From the NCBI GenBank assembly GCA_902806595.1, contig CADCXC010000043.1, forward strand, positions 868,001 through 932,000: a DNA stretch of 64,000 nucleotides, in the 5' to 3' direction. Origin of the DNA: Pyrenopolyporus hunteri. Lineage: Eukaryota; Ascomycota; Sordariomycetes; Xylariales; Hypoxylaceae. The notes under the pieces were generated by a model. That model had not been told where the DNA came from. It made no database searches and saw only the letters and a program-made list of their open reading frames with translations. How positions within the stretch are numbered: the stretch's first letter is position 1; every line of letters begins with the position of its first letter. Shown piece by piece: positions 45,153 through 55,041 of the stretch. Position numbers and translations under genes: made by a program.

Positions 45153-47110
45153 CTATTTGTTCTTACCCGTCGGGATGCAGAACAGAACAACCTTCTTCTC
45201 GTCGCCCTCGTCGAAAGCCTTGTCCACGCGGTAGTATCCCCTGCGTTCCAACTGGATAATATCGTCTCTCTTAAGCTTGGCTACGCCCTCGTCGCACAAT
45301 GCCTCTTCCATGGTCGCCGTAACGGGATTTAGGAACTGCTCCAAGTCATCATCCTCCTCGAGCTTGTCCTTGGTGATGAGGTAGTCGAAGTCCCAGAGCT
45401 CCGCGTCGATAAGCTTCTGGCCTTGCGTTGAGAGCCACGTAACCTTCTTGTCGGTAGAGCGGACGTCTCCCTTGAGGTTCAGCTCGCAGGTGATGCTGGT
45501 AATTGGATCGCCGCTGGCGATAGCCCTCACGAAGGCGTTGCCCCACTGCATCAGAGTGATCTCCTCGCCGTCCTTGAATGACTTGGCGTCCTCCTGATCC
45601 AAGATCAATTCTTTGCTAAAGGCAACCTTCTTCGTTCCCACGGCGGGGTTCTTGGGGTGGAGCGGCTTGTCCTCGGTACGTGGCTCGGCAGGGGCCTCGT
45701 CTCCCATGATTGCGACCTTGACGTGGTCCTTTTTGAGAATGGCGGTGTGTCGTGGCGCAACCGGGTCAATCTCCTTCTTGTTCGTGGCCCAGAAGCTAGC
45801 CCAGTCCATGGACACGACGTTCCTAGACGGCCCCTGCTTCAGGATAAAATCGCGAAGCGCAGCGATGGTCATGCCGCGTCTTCGAATTCCCCGGATGGTT
45901 GGCATTCGCGGGTCGTCCCAGCCCCAGACCCGGCCGGTATCGACCAGCTTGGCCAGCTTTCGCTTGGACAAGAACGTCCGGATGAAGTTCATGCGAGCAA
46001 AGTCCCACATGTACACCTGGCGTAGCTTCAGCGTGTCGAGGAACCATTGGAATTGGGGGTTGCGATCCGTGTACTCGGTCGACCTTAGGGCGTGCGTGAC
46101 ACCCTCCAAGCTGTCGACGACGGGACATGCGAGATCGTAGGTGGGGTACATTTTCCACTTGGTTCCTGTGCGATGGTGCGGATCGTTGGGATTGCACCTG
46201 TAGATGACGGGGTCGCGCATCGCCTTGTTGGGGTTGTCGACCGAGATCTTTGCGCGGATGCAGTTCTTCAGCCCCTCCTCCGTACCGTTCTTCATCGCCT
46301 CGAAGATCGCGAGATTCTCCTCGACCGTTCGCTCGCGTCGCTTGGATGCGATACCCTTCCCTCGCTCTTCGCGCATCGTCTCGACGTCCGTGTCGTCGGC
46401 GTAGGCATTCCCGCCCTTGATGAGGGTAAGGCAGGTGTCGTATATGTGGTCGAAGTAGTCGGAGGTATAGGTGACCACGTCGGGTTTGATTCCCATGAGA
46501 GCAAGGTCCTCGATGATGGCATCCTGGTACTCTTCTTTTTCCTTGCTCGGGTTTGTATCGTCGAGCCTTAGTCGGAGCGTGCCGTTGTAAGCCTGGTGCG
46601 CGAAGTAATCGCTAAGCAGGGCGGCCTTGGCGTGGCCGATGTGAAGATATCCTCTATGCTCAAAGTTAGAAACGTGTGTTGGTTGCCTCTATCGTCGTGC
46701 GATCAAAGGGGGAATTATTACGATGGCTCGGGCAGGAATCGGGTGACAACGCCCTTGTCTGTCTCTTGTAACGCTAGGTTATAGCTGGCTCCGGCTCGGC
46801 TGGCTGCTTGGACCTTGGCCTTCCGCGCCGAGTCGGCAGCTTTGACTTCGGCCTGGATCTCCGGGTGGGTTTGTTCGATGAAGGTGAACCATCTGTGGAG
46901 ATTGGCGTAGGATCCCTTGCGGACGAAGGACACAGCGACGCGATTGCTCTTGATTGCGATCCAGATCTTGGCGTCGATATCGCTGAGAGTATACCCGGCG
47001 AGGTAAGTTCTCAAGGTCAGATGCTTCTCGAGTCGGTTGAGATGAGGTTCGATGGACTTGAAGTCTCCTCCGAGGGAGGTTGATATGGCGACGAGCTCGT
47101 CTGCCTTCAT
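45153..47110 (-). CDS. GUS1: Cytosolic glutamyl-tRNA synthetase
   Basis: Two exons on the minus strand (47110-46722 and 46653-45153; 68-nt intron with TCTAAC branch site) encode 629 residues. It charges tRNA-Glu with glutamate in the cytosol. Residues 1-~115 form a GST-like N-terminal domain used in eukaryotes to bind the Arc1-type cofactor. The class I signature HIGH is exact at 134-137 (PSGYLHIGHAKAALL); the intron interrupts the codon for the Ser just before it. The KMSKS-equivalent LSKRK is at ~358-362. YPTYDLACPVVDSLEGVTHA and RSTEY are typical of the archaeal/eukaryotic GluRS group, which includes GlnRS; ending and N-domain favour GluRS. The C-terminal beta-barrel part (from ~390) is the anticodon-binding domain. 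Somewhat shorter than yeast Gus1, mainly at the N-terminus and linker. Confidence 0.93.
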
Positions 47111-47562
47111 CTTGTCGATTTTATTTTTATATTATTTCGTTAGTTCCTCTTTCTCTTTTCCTTTATCGCGTTGCCGGTCCCTTTTCCCTAATGTTGTTAG
47201 AACTTATTAATTATCAGGACTATTCCCGTTCTGAGTCAACAAGCGGACGACTTGCTTTTTTCGTGGCGGGGTCACCCCACTGACGGCATCGCATTGAAAA
47301 GCTGCTGGAGGGGTAACGGGTAACGTCTGCTATGCTGATAAGATAGCGGGTGTGGCTGATGCTACCTTCTTGCTCCCTACGCATGTACCTATGTATATAC
47401 CTGGTGTGGCGATAATCCGCCCGATATTAAGGCTGAAAATTGGAATCCCTGCTCTTGACCCAAATTTCCACGTCGTTTTCGAATATTGGTCGCTGAAGCT
47501 TTCTTGCTCCCTACCAAACTTCAGCCCGGCAACTCATCTATCGGCGGCCACCGGGAGTTAGG
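47111..47562. promoter_or_regulatory. Divergent promoter of GUS1 and mitochondrial uL1
   Basis: 452 bp separate the two start codons. This compact head-to-head arrangement probably contains both promoters. A pyrimidine-rich stretch (47,140-47,200) lies next to the GUS1 start; no clear TATA box near uL1m is seen. Confidence 0.5.
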
Positions 47563-48551
47563 ATGGCATCGGCGAATCAGTGCGTCGCTTCGCTGGCGAG
47601 GTTAAGCCTCTCGACATCCGCCAGGCCGGTAAATGCGACGATCCCGAGATTTCTAGCCCCGTCGATAGTTCAGACACGATGCAAGAGTTCGGGGACCATG
47701 GCCATGCGAGCGCGGGAGCGGGAAAAGGACAAGCCCAAGAAGAAGAAGAGGGACCAGCGATTCAGGGAATTTAAATTCGCGACGCCAAGCAAGGAGGAAC
47801 AATACTCGCTGTGCGATGCGATGCGGTTGGTCGTCCCGCTCCAGTTCTTCTCCGTTGGCTCGAACTAATAGGAATTCGTAGGTACTTGCGAGCTGCTGAA
47901 GTCGGCCAGCCCCCGTCCTCCGTCACCTACGAAGTCTCTCTGAAAGTCAGAACACCCAAGAACAGTATCGTGCTTCGAGATCGGATACGACTCCCCTTTC
48001 CGGTCAAGAACGACACTCGCTTCGCCGTCATCTGCAAGGAGGGTAGCCCAGCTATGCACGACGCGCGTGCCGGTGGAGCTGTCGCCTACGGAGAGGAATC
48101 TCTTTTCGAGATGATCAGGGCGAACCAGAACAAATTACCGTTCAACCGTCTGATTTGCCATGTCGACTCGGAACCGGCCCTCAAGAAGGCGAATCTTGGC
48201 CGAATACTGGGTCCCAAGGGCCTGATGCCCAGTGTTAAGACCAACACCATCACCAGGAGCGTCAGAGCTCTGATGCAGGAGATGGTGGGCGCCGAGAACT
48301 ACAAGGAGAGGGCTGGCGCGATCCGCATGCCTATCGGGAACATACAATTCACACCCCACATGCTAAGCCAGAATGTCAGGACGCTCGTGGCCGCGGTGAA
48401 GGAGAATATCGGAAACTTGGAGGACAGAGTCAAGAAGAGCCTGATCGAAGTCGTGTTGAGTACGACGCACGGACCGGGCTTCAGCTTGAACGGATCCTTC
48501 AACCCTACGGACGAGAAGATTCAACCAGCGCATCTCAGCACTGCCATGTAA
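47563..48551 (+). CDS. Mitochondrial large ribosomal subunit protein uL1m
   Basis: Two exons (47563-47825, 47882-48551; 56-nt intron) encode 310 residues. The N-terminal ~45 residues are rich in Arg, Ser and Ala with almost no acid, a mitochondrial targeting sequence. The L1 fold follows: SVTYEVSLKVRTPKNSIVLR, LICHVDSEPALKKANLGRIL and the hallmark GPKGLMP, then IPIGN-type RMPIGNIQFTP. The product belongs to the L1 stalk of the mitoribosome. The intron splits an Arg codon and restores AMRYLRAAE; its donor GTTGGT is weaker than others here, so the exact boundary needs confirmation. Gene name in yeast is MRPL1. Confidence 0.92.
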
Positions 48552-48583
48552 ATATCATAACTTATACCCCACAATCTCGGAGC

Positions 48584-48632
48584 AGTATAAGAGTATAAGA
48601 GTATAAGAGTATAAAAATATAAGGGTATAAGG
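48584..48632. repeat. 8-bp tandem repeat (AGTATAAG)n
   Basis: Three exact AGTATAAG units followed by decayed ones (AGTATAAA, AATATAAG, GGTATAAG), in the spacer between the uL1m stop and the COG2 stop, which converge here. Confidence 0.85.
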
Positions 48633-48750
48633 ATTGTACCATACCCCTTCCTTTGCGATAAATGTAGTTCAAATGCTTGTCGTTAAGTGCTTGGATATAT
48701 CTCGCTAGTATGCTCTCGGGATGGGATCGGGTTGTATCGTTCCGACCTAG

Positions 48751-49614
48751 TCAATTCCCTTTAAGAGCTTTGACTGCTTCTACTTGGGCGTCTAGTAGAG
48801 AATAGATACTCATCAACTTGAGTAATTTCGGTTGCCCCTTGGCGCCCGCTTTCTTGGCTTCCTTCAACGCCGTACCGAGATCTAAGAGGATGGTGTTCCG
48901 ACATCTCGTCAGCCTCTCCTCCGCTTTTCGTACAAAAGGCGTCTCTCTTCCAATGTCATTCGCCAATTCATCTATGGTGACATACTGGTTTGCCAACCGA
49001 ACTAGTTTTGCGGAACTACTCCCGACCAGCCCGTCTAATTCGTCCTCTTCGTCCTCGTCTTCACTATCGTCGCTATCGGGCCCCGTGCTCCCAACCGCCA
49101 ACAGGCCCTCGAGCACGGATATCCTCTCGTCAAGCTCTAGCATCTTCCTCCCAGTTTCGATTTCACCCCTCACTCCGGATAGGTCTCTGTTTAAGCTGGC
49201 CACTTCGGCGCCCCTTTCTCTTACACGACTCTTGATCTCTTCGACAGCTCGCCGAAATCCTAGTAATGCCACGCGGACATCCTCGACCCTGTCCTCGCCC
49301 CCTTTTAGCTCGTCGCCCAAGCTCAGGAAGCTGGTATAATTCGCGTTGACGAGCTCTAGTAATTCTGTGCTGATGGCGGCGCTGCGTTCGCGGAGGTCGG
49401 ATCGCAGATCTTCCAGGGTCTGGTGGCGATTCGCGAGGGAGGAGAGGTACTCGGCTGGGTCGAAGTTCGGGGCGAGGAAATCGGAGCGCGGGAGCGCCGT
49501 GGGAAAGGGGAGGGGCGCGTCGTCTTCGTCGTCTGATGAGGATGACGAGGAGACCAGGGCAAAGCTTCGGGAGCTTAATGGTCTGCCCGGTGACGTTACC
49601 GCGAGGTGGGCCAT
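48751..49614 (-). CDS. COG2: Conserved oligomeric Golgi complex subunit 2
   Basis: A 287-residue intronless protein matching the COG2 N-terminal domain. COG is the Golgi tethering complex for retrograde vesicles. After a Ser/Asp-rich start (SSSSSSDDEDD, ~22-32) comes the family's opening LPRSDFLAPNFDPAEYLSSL (~41-60), then a helical coiled-coil region: LEDLRSDLRERSAAISTELL, YTSFLSLGDELKGGEDRVED and IKSRVRERGAEVASLNRDLS. An acidic insert (DSDDSEDEDEEDELD) separates this from the C-terminal helices. Length fits fungal COG2 proteins, which are far shorter than the animal ones. It converges with uL1m. Confidence 0.85.
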   Translation of the reverse strand: MAHLAVTSPGRPLSSRSFALVSSSSSSDDEDDAPLPFPTALPRSDFLAPNFDPAEYLSSLANRHQTLEDLRSDLRERSAAISTELLELVNANYTSFLSLGDELKGGEDRVEDVRVALLGFRRAVEEIKSRVRERGAEVASLNRDLSGVRGEIETGRKMLELDERISVLEGLLAVGSTGPDSDDSEDEDEEDELDGLVGSSSAKLVRLANQYVTIDELANDIGRETPFVRKAEERLTRCRNTILLDLGTALKEAKKAGAKGQPKLLKLMSIYSLLDAQVEAVKALKGN

Positions 49615-51815
49615 GCTACCCTGACTCCACGAGAGACAGATTCAACGAGGAGCGGGTGTCGTCCGGGTTAACTACCTGGGCTTTGTGTATCGGCGCATGC
49701 GTCTTGTTCAGCTGTCTGTGGCGATGCGATATTGGGCTCGGCTCGTCCAGGTGGAAGTGGTGCTGATCAGTTATCCTTCGGATGCATATACTGGTTCCGT
49801 ACGGTCTCTATTTATTCGTATATTAATCGCTTTCGGTTGAACAGTAATGGCCCTAGGTATTTCGAGGTATATAGATCTTCGCGATGTGCCTATGAGGTGA
49901 GATGACAAGTACCTGCGTACATGTAATTATCAATGGCTTCCATCAATCTATCGCATTGAGTTGTGGGGTTAATTGGATGGAAGCATGAACTGAGGTTACA
50001 GGAGGTACCTAGGTACATATGTATATACATCCTCACCGAGAGCTCACCCCAAGTCGACGTGTTTACATAACCTGAACTGCCTGATAACCTGATAACCTGG
50101 AAAAAATGGGGATTTACCAAACTCTCCGGTACCGGCCAAGCGGGGCTCACCTTACCTAGCTGCTTCGGCTAGAGCAAATTCGGTCAACCGGCTACACCCG
50201 AAAATAAAACCACTTTCTTTCTTCTCCATTTTCCACAGTTCGCAGCTTGGGCGGTTAAAACTGTGCAAATCGGAGACGGCAAGCAGAAGGGGGGTCAACA
50301 AGAAGGTATTGAGAGACATTCAAAGACATCGATGGACATCGATACCTGTTAGACATCAAGGAGTTGTCACCTATGAGGCGGTTTTATGGCCACATGCGAA
50401 CATTCTACCCTCTCCCATTAGGTCGGTTTTCCAGTTGCTTGGCCTGACGTTTCCCGCCTACTGCTGCGCTGCTTTAGGTAGGCTAGGTACCTAACTTACC
50501 TAGGTTAGGTACCTTGATACAAGCTAACTTAACTGGAAAGAACTTGCTGTAGGCAGCCTGGGGCCACTTCGGAATCCGACAGGTCCGAGCATGCAGGAGT
50601 GGATCGATGCTCTCTAATTTTTTCCCTTTTTTCTCTTTTTTCTCCTCTCCGTCGAGCCTATCCTATCCTAGCTTCCCTCCAATCCCCCATGTGACATTCG
50701 CTCGCTCGGATAGGCGAAGAGTGGACTGCGGTTACAGGGCCCTGGCATAATCTTATCAATCTGATCAGTGATCTCGAACCATCACCTTCCAACTCGTCAC
50801 CATCTAAGTCCATCGTCCGCATACGCGACCTTACCGTACCTTATTCTTCCTCCCCCTACTCCCAGACAGCCCCGATCGAATCGTTCGGTCGTGAGAGTTT
50901 GTCTGCATGACACACACATACACTCACTCAAACACAACACTTACACTCGCACCCACGCTCGTATCTTCAGAGGGGAGAGGAGGCATACATACCTACCTAC
51001 CTACCTAGTGTATGTAGTGTACACATACCCCCATTTCCAAGTTCCTCAAACCCCCACCCTCAACCTAGGACAAAGGCGGATATCGACTTACAAGAAGGAG
51101 TCTGTCGATGCTACCTACATCAATCCCGGCCAAGTCTACGAAATTGATTGACCAAGGGCCCTGTGAACGCCCACTCCGTCTGCCTCATTCGTTCATCGTT
51201 AGTCACGCTTATCTCATTCGCCCTGCCGAGACGAACTGAGCCGCCGGCCCTTTTTCTTTCTTAGTTACCTACTTTCAAAAACTAGTCGAGACAAATACCT
51301 AAGGAGTCAGTTCCCTAGTTCGGACCCTGACGACACTTCGGCCCGCTCTCAGCTCTTTCGATTTTTCTGTTGGTAAATCACCTGCCACCAACAAGTTTGC
51401 TTGATTTGTTGGTGGAGGGGGAATACACCAATACCTACCTCTTACAGTGGTACCTTGCTTTTTCCTCTCATCTCTTCCCTTGGATCGAGTAAAACAAGTC
51501 AGACTACACTCAATAGATCCGGCCTATAACGGAGGGTGAAGCGGAAAAATTAAGCTGTCGAGAACACCAGATTTTCTTCTCTGGTGTCCCTCCCTGCCTA
51601 CTCGCCGGATCTGGTTGATCTGATTGATAACTGGCGGGCTGCAGCAACTTTTCTGCGGAGCCGATCCCGCGGAAATCCCAAGTCTTTCCTTTTCATTAAA
51701 TAAAAAAACGCACACTGACATCCGAGGTGCATTGCATCGCCGGGCACCACTGCACCACAACGAATAGGATCGACTAAATGGTTTTCCCGCCTCTCTGCTC
51801 CAGAATCGGAATAAC
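49615..51815. promoter_or_regulatory. 2.2-kb divergent region upstream of hapX with GATA-type sites
   Basis: Between COG2 (-) and hapX (+). TAGGTACC words occur at 50,005-50,018 and 50,465-50,510, and CCTACC arrays at 50,990-51,008. Candidate HGATAR sites are TTATCA at 50,753-50,758 (minus) and TGATAA at 51,625-51,630. A CCAAT pentamer is at 50,679-50,683. In Aspergillus and Fusarium the GATA factor SreA represses hapX in iron sufficiency through such motifs, which makes these sites candidates; short matches are expected by chance. A long pyrimidine/CA-rich leader suggests an extended 5' UTR. Confidence 0.4.
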
Positions 51816-53573
51816 ATGGCGACTTCTGCTGCTACCATGTCTCCTGCTTATCTCAACGGCCACCCTAAACCCCAACCAACCAAACTCGCTATAACCCCTA
51901 TCTCAGCTGCATCTTCCCCCGCCTCAGCTGCCTCGCCAATTTCGAGCGTATCTACACCTACATCAACTCATCAGCTTGCCATCAAACCCGCAGCCGCAGC
52001 CGCAGCCGCAGCCTTACAAGCCACCGCCATGGCTTCTAAGGGCTCAATCACCAGCAAGGAATGGGTTGTTCCTCCGAGGCCGAAGCCCGGCCGGAAGCCC
52101 GCCACGGACACGCCGCCAACTAAGCGGAAGGCTCAGAATCGCGCTGCCCAGCGTGCATTCCGTGAGAGAAGGGCTGCTCGCGTCGGGGAATTGGAGGAAC
52201 AGCTGGAGGAGCAGAAGGAAGAGTACGAGCGGGCTCAGCAACAGCTAACCGACCAGGTGCAAGGCCTAGATGCCGAAGTGCAGACCCTACGGAACAGATG
52301 TCTGGTTCTCGAGGATTTGTTGGAGAAGGAACGTAAAGAACGCGTCAGAGTAGCAAACGAGCTCGAAGATTTGAGACGACGATGGAGAGGAGGAGAAGGC
52401 CTAGCCACGCCTTCGAGAAACGGCAGCTTTGCAGCCCAACAGGGACGGACGCCTCATTCACTAAGCATATCCTCCCAGCACCCGACACCGCGGGGAAGCG
52501 TTACGAACAACACGTCGGATCATCGCAACTCAGCAACAGCTTTTTCGATATCACAGATCATCTCTCCTCCTGATTCGTCGAGTCCATCGGGAGCTCCCCG
52601 GGAATCGTCGCTGGATCCGTCCGGCTGCGGTAACTGCGGCCCTAACGGGTCGTGCGCTTGCATCGACGAGGTCCTTGCCAACGCACCTGTCGGGTGCGGC
52701 AAGTGTAGCATCGGCACCAAGTGCGAGTGTCTCGAAGCCGTACTTAAGGGGCCGGCTCCGACCTCGGAATCCGAGCTGAAGCGGAAGCCGTCGTCGGTAT
52801 CTGTTATAGCACCGGAAGAGAAGAGACAGAAGATACCCGAGCCCTATCCTCACGAGGTCGACTTTACCACAGCGTTTGCCAAGAAGAAGAAGGATCCGGT
52901 TACTGAACCGGCCCTGTACCAGCCCGTTGTTCAACCGACCGTGCCACCTCGAGACGCCTGCGGCTTCTGCGAAGAAGGCACTTATTGCATGTGTGCCGAG
53001 GCCGCCGCGTCGCAGAATCTTCCACCCGTGTCCCAACAAGTTCAAACTCCGCCGCCCTCGGAGAACGACGTCGGCCCTCAGCCTATTGAGGCTACACCAA
53101 CCGGTGCTGTTAAGCTACCGGGTATTAACTCGCTCAATCGTACTCCGATCTCGGCGGCTCGGCCTTCAACTAGTTGTGGCCCCAAGGGGCCTGGCTCCTG
53201 TTCCCAGTGCCTGAATGATCCCAAGTCAGGCCTCTTCTGTCGAAGCCTTGCCGCGAACTTTGCCCGTAATTCGGACGCGTCTAGCGGTGGATGTTGTGGC
53301 GGTTCCGCCGGGTCTGGATGTTGCAAAACTGCACAGGGGACAACACCCACAGATTCGTCCAGCGTCAGCGTGTCATGTGCAGATGCGTACAAGACGCTGT
53401 CTAGCCATCGTAACTTTGACAAGGCGGCTGACGAAATCGGAACGTGGCTTCCCAGACTCAGAGCTGCCCCCCAGCCGACGGCGACGGCAAATAGACTACC
53501 TATTGAGGTTCAAGTTGCGAGCATCATGAGTGTACTAAGGGAGTTTGATATTCGGTTTGGAAGAGATGCTTGA
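51816..53573 (+). CDS. hapX: HapX iron-regulatory bZIP transcription factor
   Basis: A 585-residue intronless protein. HapX binds the CCAAT-binding complex, represses iron-consuming pathways and activates siderophore uptake when iron is scarce, and senses high iron through cysteine-rich regions. The CBC-contact (Hap4-like) box KEWVVPPRPKPGRKP is at 81-95; the basic region KRKAQNRAAQRAFRERRAAR at ~103-122 is followed by a coiled coil to ~190. Four cysteine clusters are visible: C271/274/280/282, C294/297/303/305, C382/385/391/393 and C454/462/465/475, plus CC pairs at 493-494 and 502-503. A poly-Ala tract (59-66) comes from a GCAGCC microsatellite. The conserved C-terminal block LPIEVQVASIMSVLREFDIR closes the protein. 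Two Met codons (1 and 8) could start. Upstream sites are described with the promoter. Confidence 0.95.
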   Translation: MATSAATMSPAYLNGHPKPQPTKLAITPISAASSPASAASPISSVSTPTSTHQLAIKPAAAAAAAALQATAMASKGSITSKEWVVPPRPKPGRKPATDTPPTKRKAQNRAAQRAFRERRAARVGELEEQLEEQKEEYERAQQQLTDQVQGLDAEVQTLRNRCLVLEDLLEKERKERVRVANELEDLRRRWRGGEGLATPSRNGSFAAQQGRTPHSLSISSQHPTPRGSVTNNTSDHRNSATAFSISQIISPPDSSSPSGAPRESSLDPSGCGNCGPNGSCACIDEVLANAPVGCGKCSIGTKCECLEAVLKGPAPTSESELKRKPSSVSVIAPEEKRQKIPEPYPHEVDFTTAFAKKKKDPVTEPALYQPVVQPTVPPRDACGFCEEGTYCMCAEAAASQNLPPVSQQVQTPPPSENDVGPQPIEATPTGAVKLPGINSLNRTPISAARPSTSCGPKGPGSCSQCLNDPKSGLFCRSLAANFARNSDASSGGCCGGSAGSGCCKTAQGTTPTDSSSVSVSCADAYKTLSSHRNFDKAADEIGTWLPRLRAAPQPTATANRLPIEVQVASIMSVLREFDIRFGRDA

Positions 53574-54643
53574 ACGGGCTTAATGGGTTTATAGGAAAAT
53601 GGGTGTTCGACTACGCTGCAGGCATATGACACACATACACACGTATATAATGAGACATGGCGTCAACGGATCATTGCGTCCCGCGGTGTTGATAAAGGCA
53701 GGGGATGGGAGCCGTCGGCTATTTCGGCCGTTTATACAGGAGGTGGCTATATTACATCACTTTCGGGGTGGCTATCATGAGTTCAAGTCATACTTGACAG
53801 AAAAAGGGGTTCGGGTTTGATTTTTCACAACCATTTGCTAGTATTCACTGATAAAAGGCGCCAGGAAGACTCTCCGAAGACTTCCACGGCCATATGTACC
53901 TACCTAACATCCAAAGTAAGCATTGGGCTTGGAACCGTTCTAATACACCACTCGAATGGCGTGTTCTTTCACAACTTCTGATGCGAGATTTAATGGTGAT
54001 GCTTAGGAAGGGGAGCCTGTTCTGGGTGTAATGGCAAATCATTGGTGTGTAAGGCTAATACTGACTCGGTCCAACGGATCCCCCTAGAGTCATGTCGACC
54101 CATCAACTTGGTCACCAGTCTTCGCGTCCGACAACATTGGATGCATATAATCCAGCGACCGGTTGGATACGGAGGTCCCATAGCCCAGGTAATTTGTATC
54201 TAGCCGCCCTCTCTCGCTCGAAGCTTTTAGGTGTTACGATGGATCGAGGTATAACACTCAATTTGTAAGCTCATCTTACGAACTTCTACTACGCAAAGCA
54301 CGGGACCAAAGCATAATAGGCTCCTGATTTGCGAATAAAACTCTAATGAATCTAGGCATGATCCGCTATTGATAGCAAGCAAGGTATATAATGACATTAG
54401 ATGTCCTTTGCCGTTTCCCAACGAGCTCAAGAAGAGTATTCCCGCCTCTTCTAGAGATGCGATGCAGTGTGATTCTAAACCCAAATGGTATCAAAACATG
54501 CTTCCCGATTAATCCTCCATAGCGAAGGGCAAGGCCCTCTTGCCATACTGGCCCATCGTACCGAATGTAATTCATTTAACCCCCTAAGTTCCACGAGAGT
54601 CTCGCATGGAAACGTGGTCTGGCGGTGTCCCGAGGCGCTTGAC
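53574..54643. other. Gene-free spacer between hapX and the secreted protein gene
   Basis: 1.07 kb holding the 3' regions of two convergent genes. Open frames are short and without family support; nothing else is seen. Confidence 0.5.
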
Positions 54644-55041
54644 TTAGTTCGAGCTCGTGCTGTTGGAAACCTGCGCGCTTCCGTTGTCGCCGAAGCCGCA
54701 GCCAGTCTTGCCGGCCTGAGTCTGAGCGCCTATGCCGGAGCACAAGCCAAAGTTCTCGCCCGAGACGCCTGCGCAGCATGTGGACGCGCAGTCTGCCGAG
54801 CTCAGGCACTGGCCTCCGATGAACTGGGTGCCCTGTCCGTTACCCACGTTCTTGGCGCCCGCTGGGTCAGGCTTGAGTGCTAGGGCCGGGACGGCGACTG
54901 AGATATGTTAGCTGCGTTTTTCTAGAGTAGTGCTAGAAGGACTGGAGAAGGGGTGAGGGAAAGCGAAAGGGATGAGCAGTGGGATGGTAGGAATGCAGGT
55001 AGCTTACCAGAAAGGACAGCGAGGAAGGCGATTCGAACCAT
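54644..55041 (-). CDS. Small secreted cysteine-rich protein, BAS2-like
   Basis: Two exons on the minus strand (55041-55008 and 54897-54644; 110-nt intron with GTAAGC, GCTAAC and CAG) encode 95 residues. Residues 1-18 (MVRIAFLAVLSVAVPALA) form a signal peptide. The mature part has six cysteines at 42, 48, 52, 53, 64 and 78, in the order QC-x5-C-x3-CC-x10-C-x13-C, with the landmarks AKNVGNGQGTQFI, ADCASTCCAG and KTGCGFGD. This layout is that of the family of Magnaporthe biotrophy-associated secreted protein 2 (BAS2), found in pathogens, endophytes and saprotrophs. The role is unknown in most species; secretion is predicted, virulence is not implied. A TATA-like CTTATATA lies ~115 bp upstream. 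The exon-1 coding part is too short to be found by simple frame searches. Confidence 0.85.

Noticed and set aside
45613..46571. Plus-strand frames of 122-175 codons
   Set aside because: Antisense to GUS1, whose class I synthetase signatures are unambiguous.
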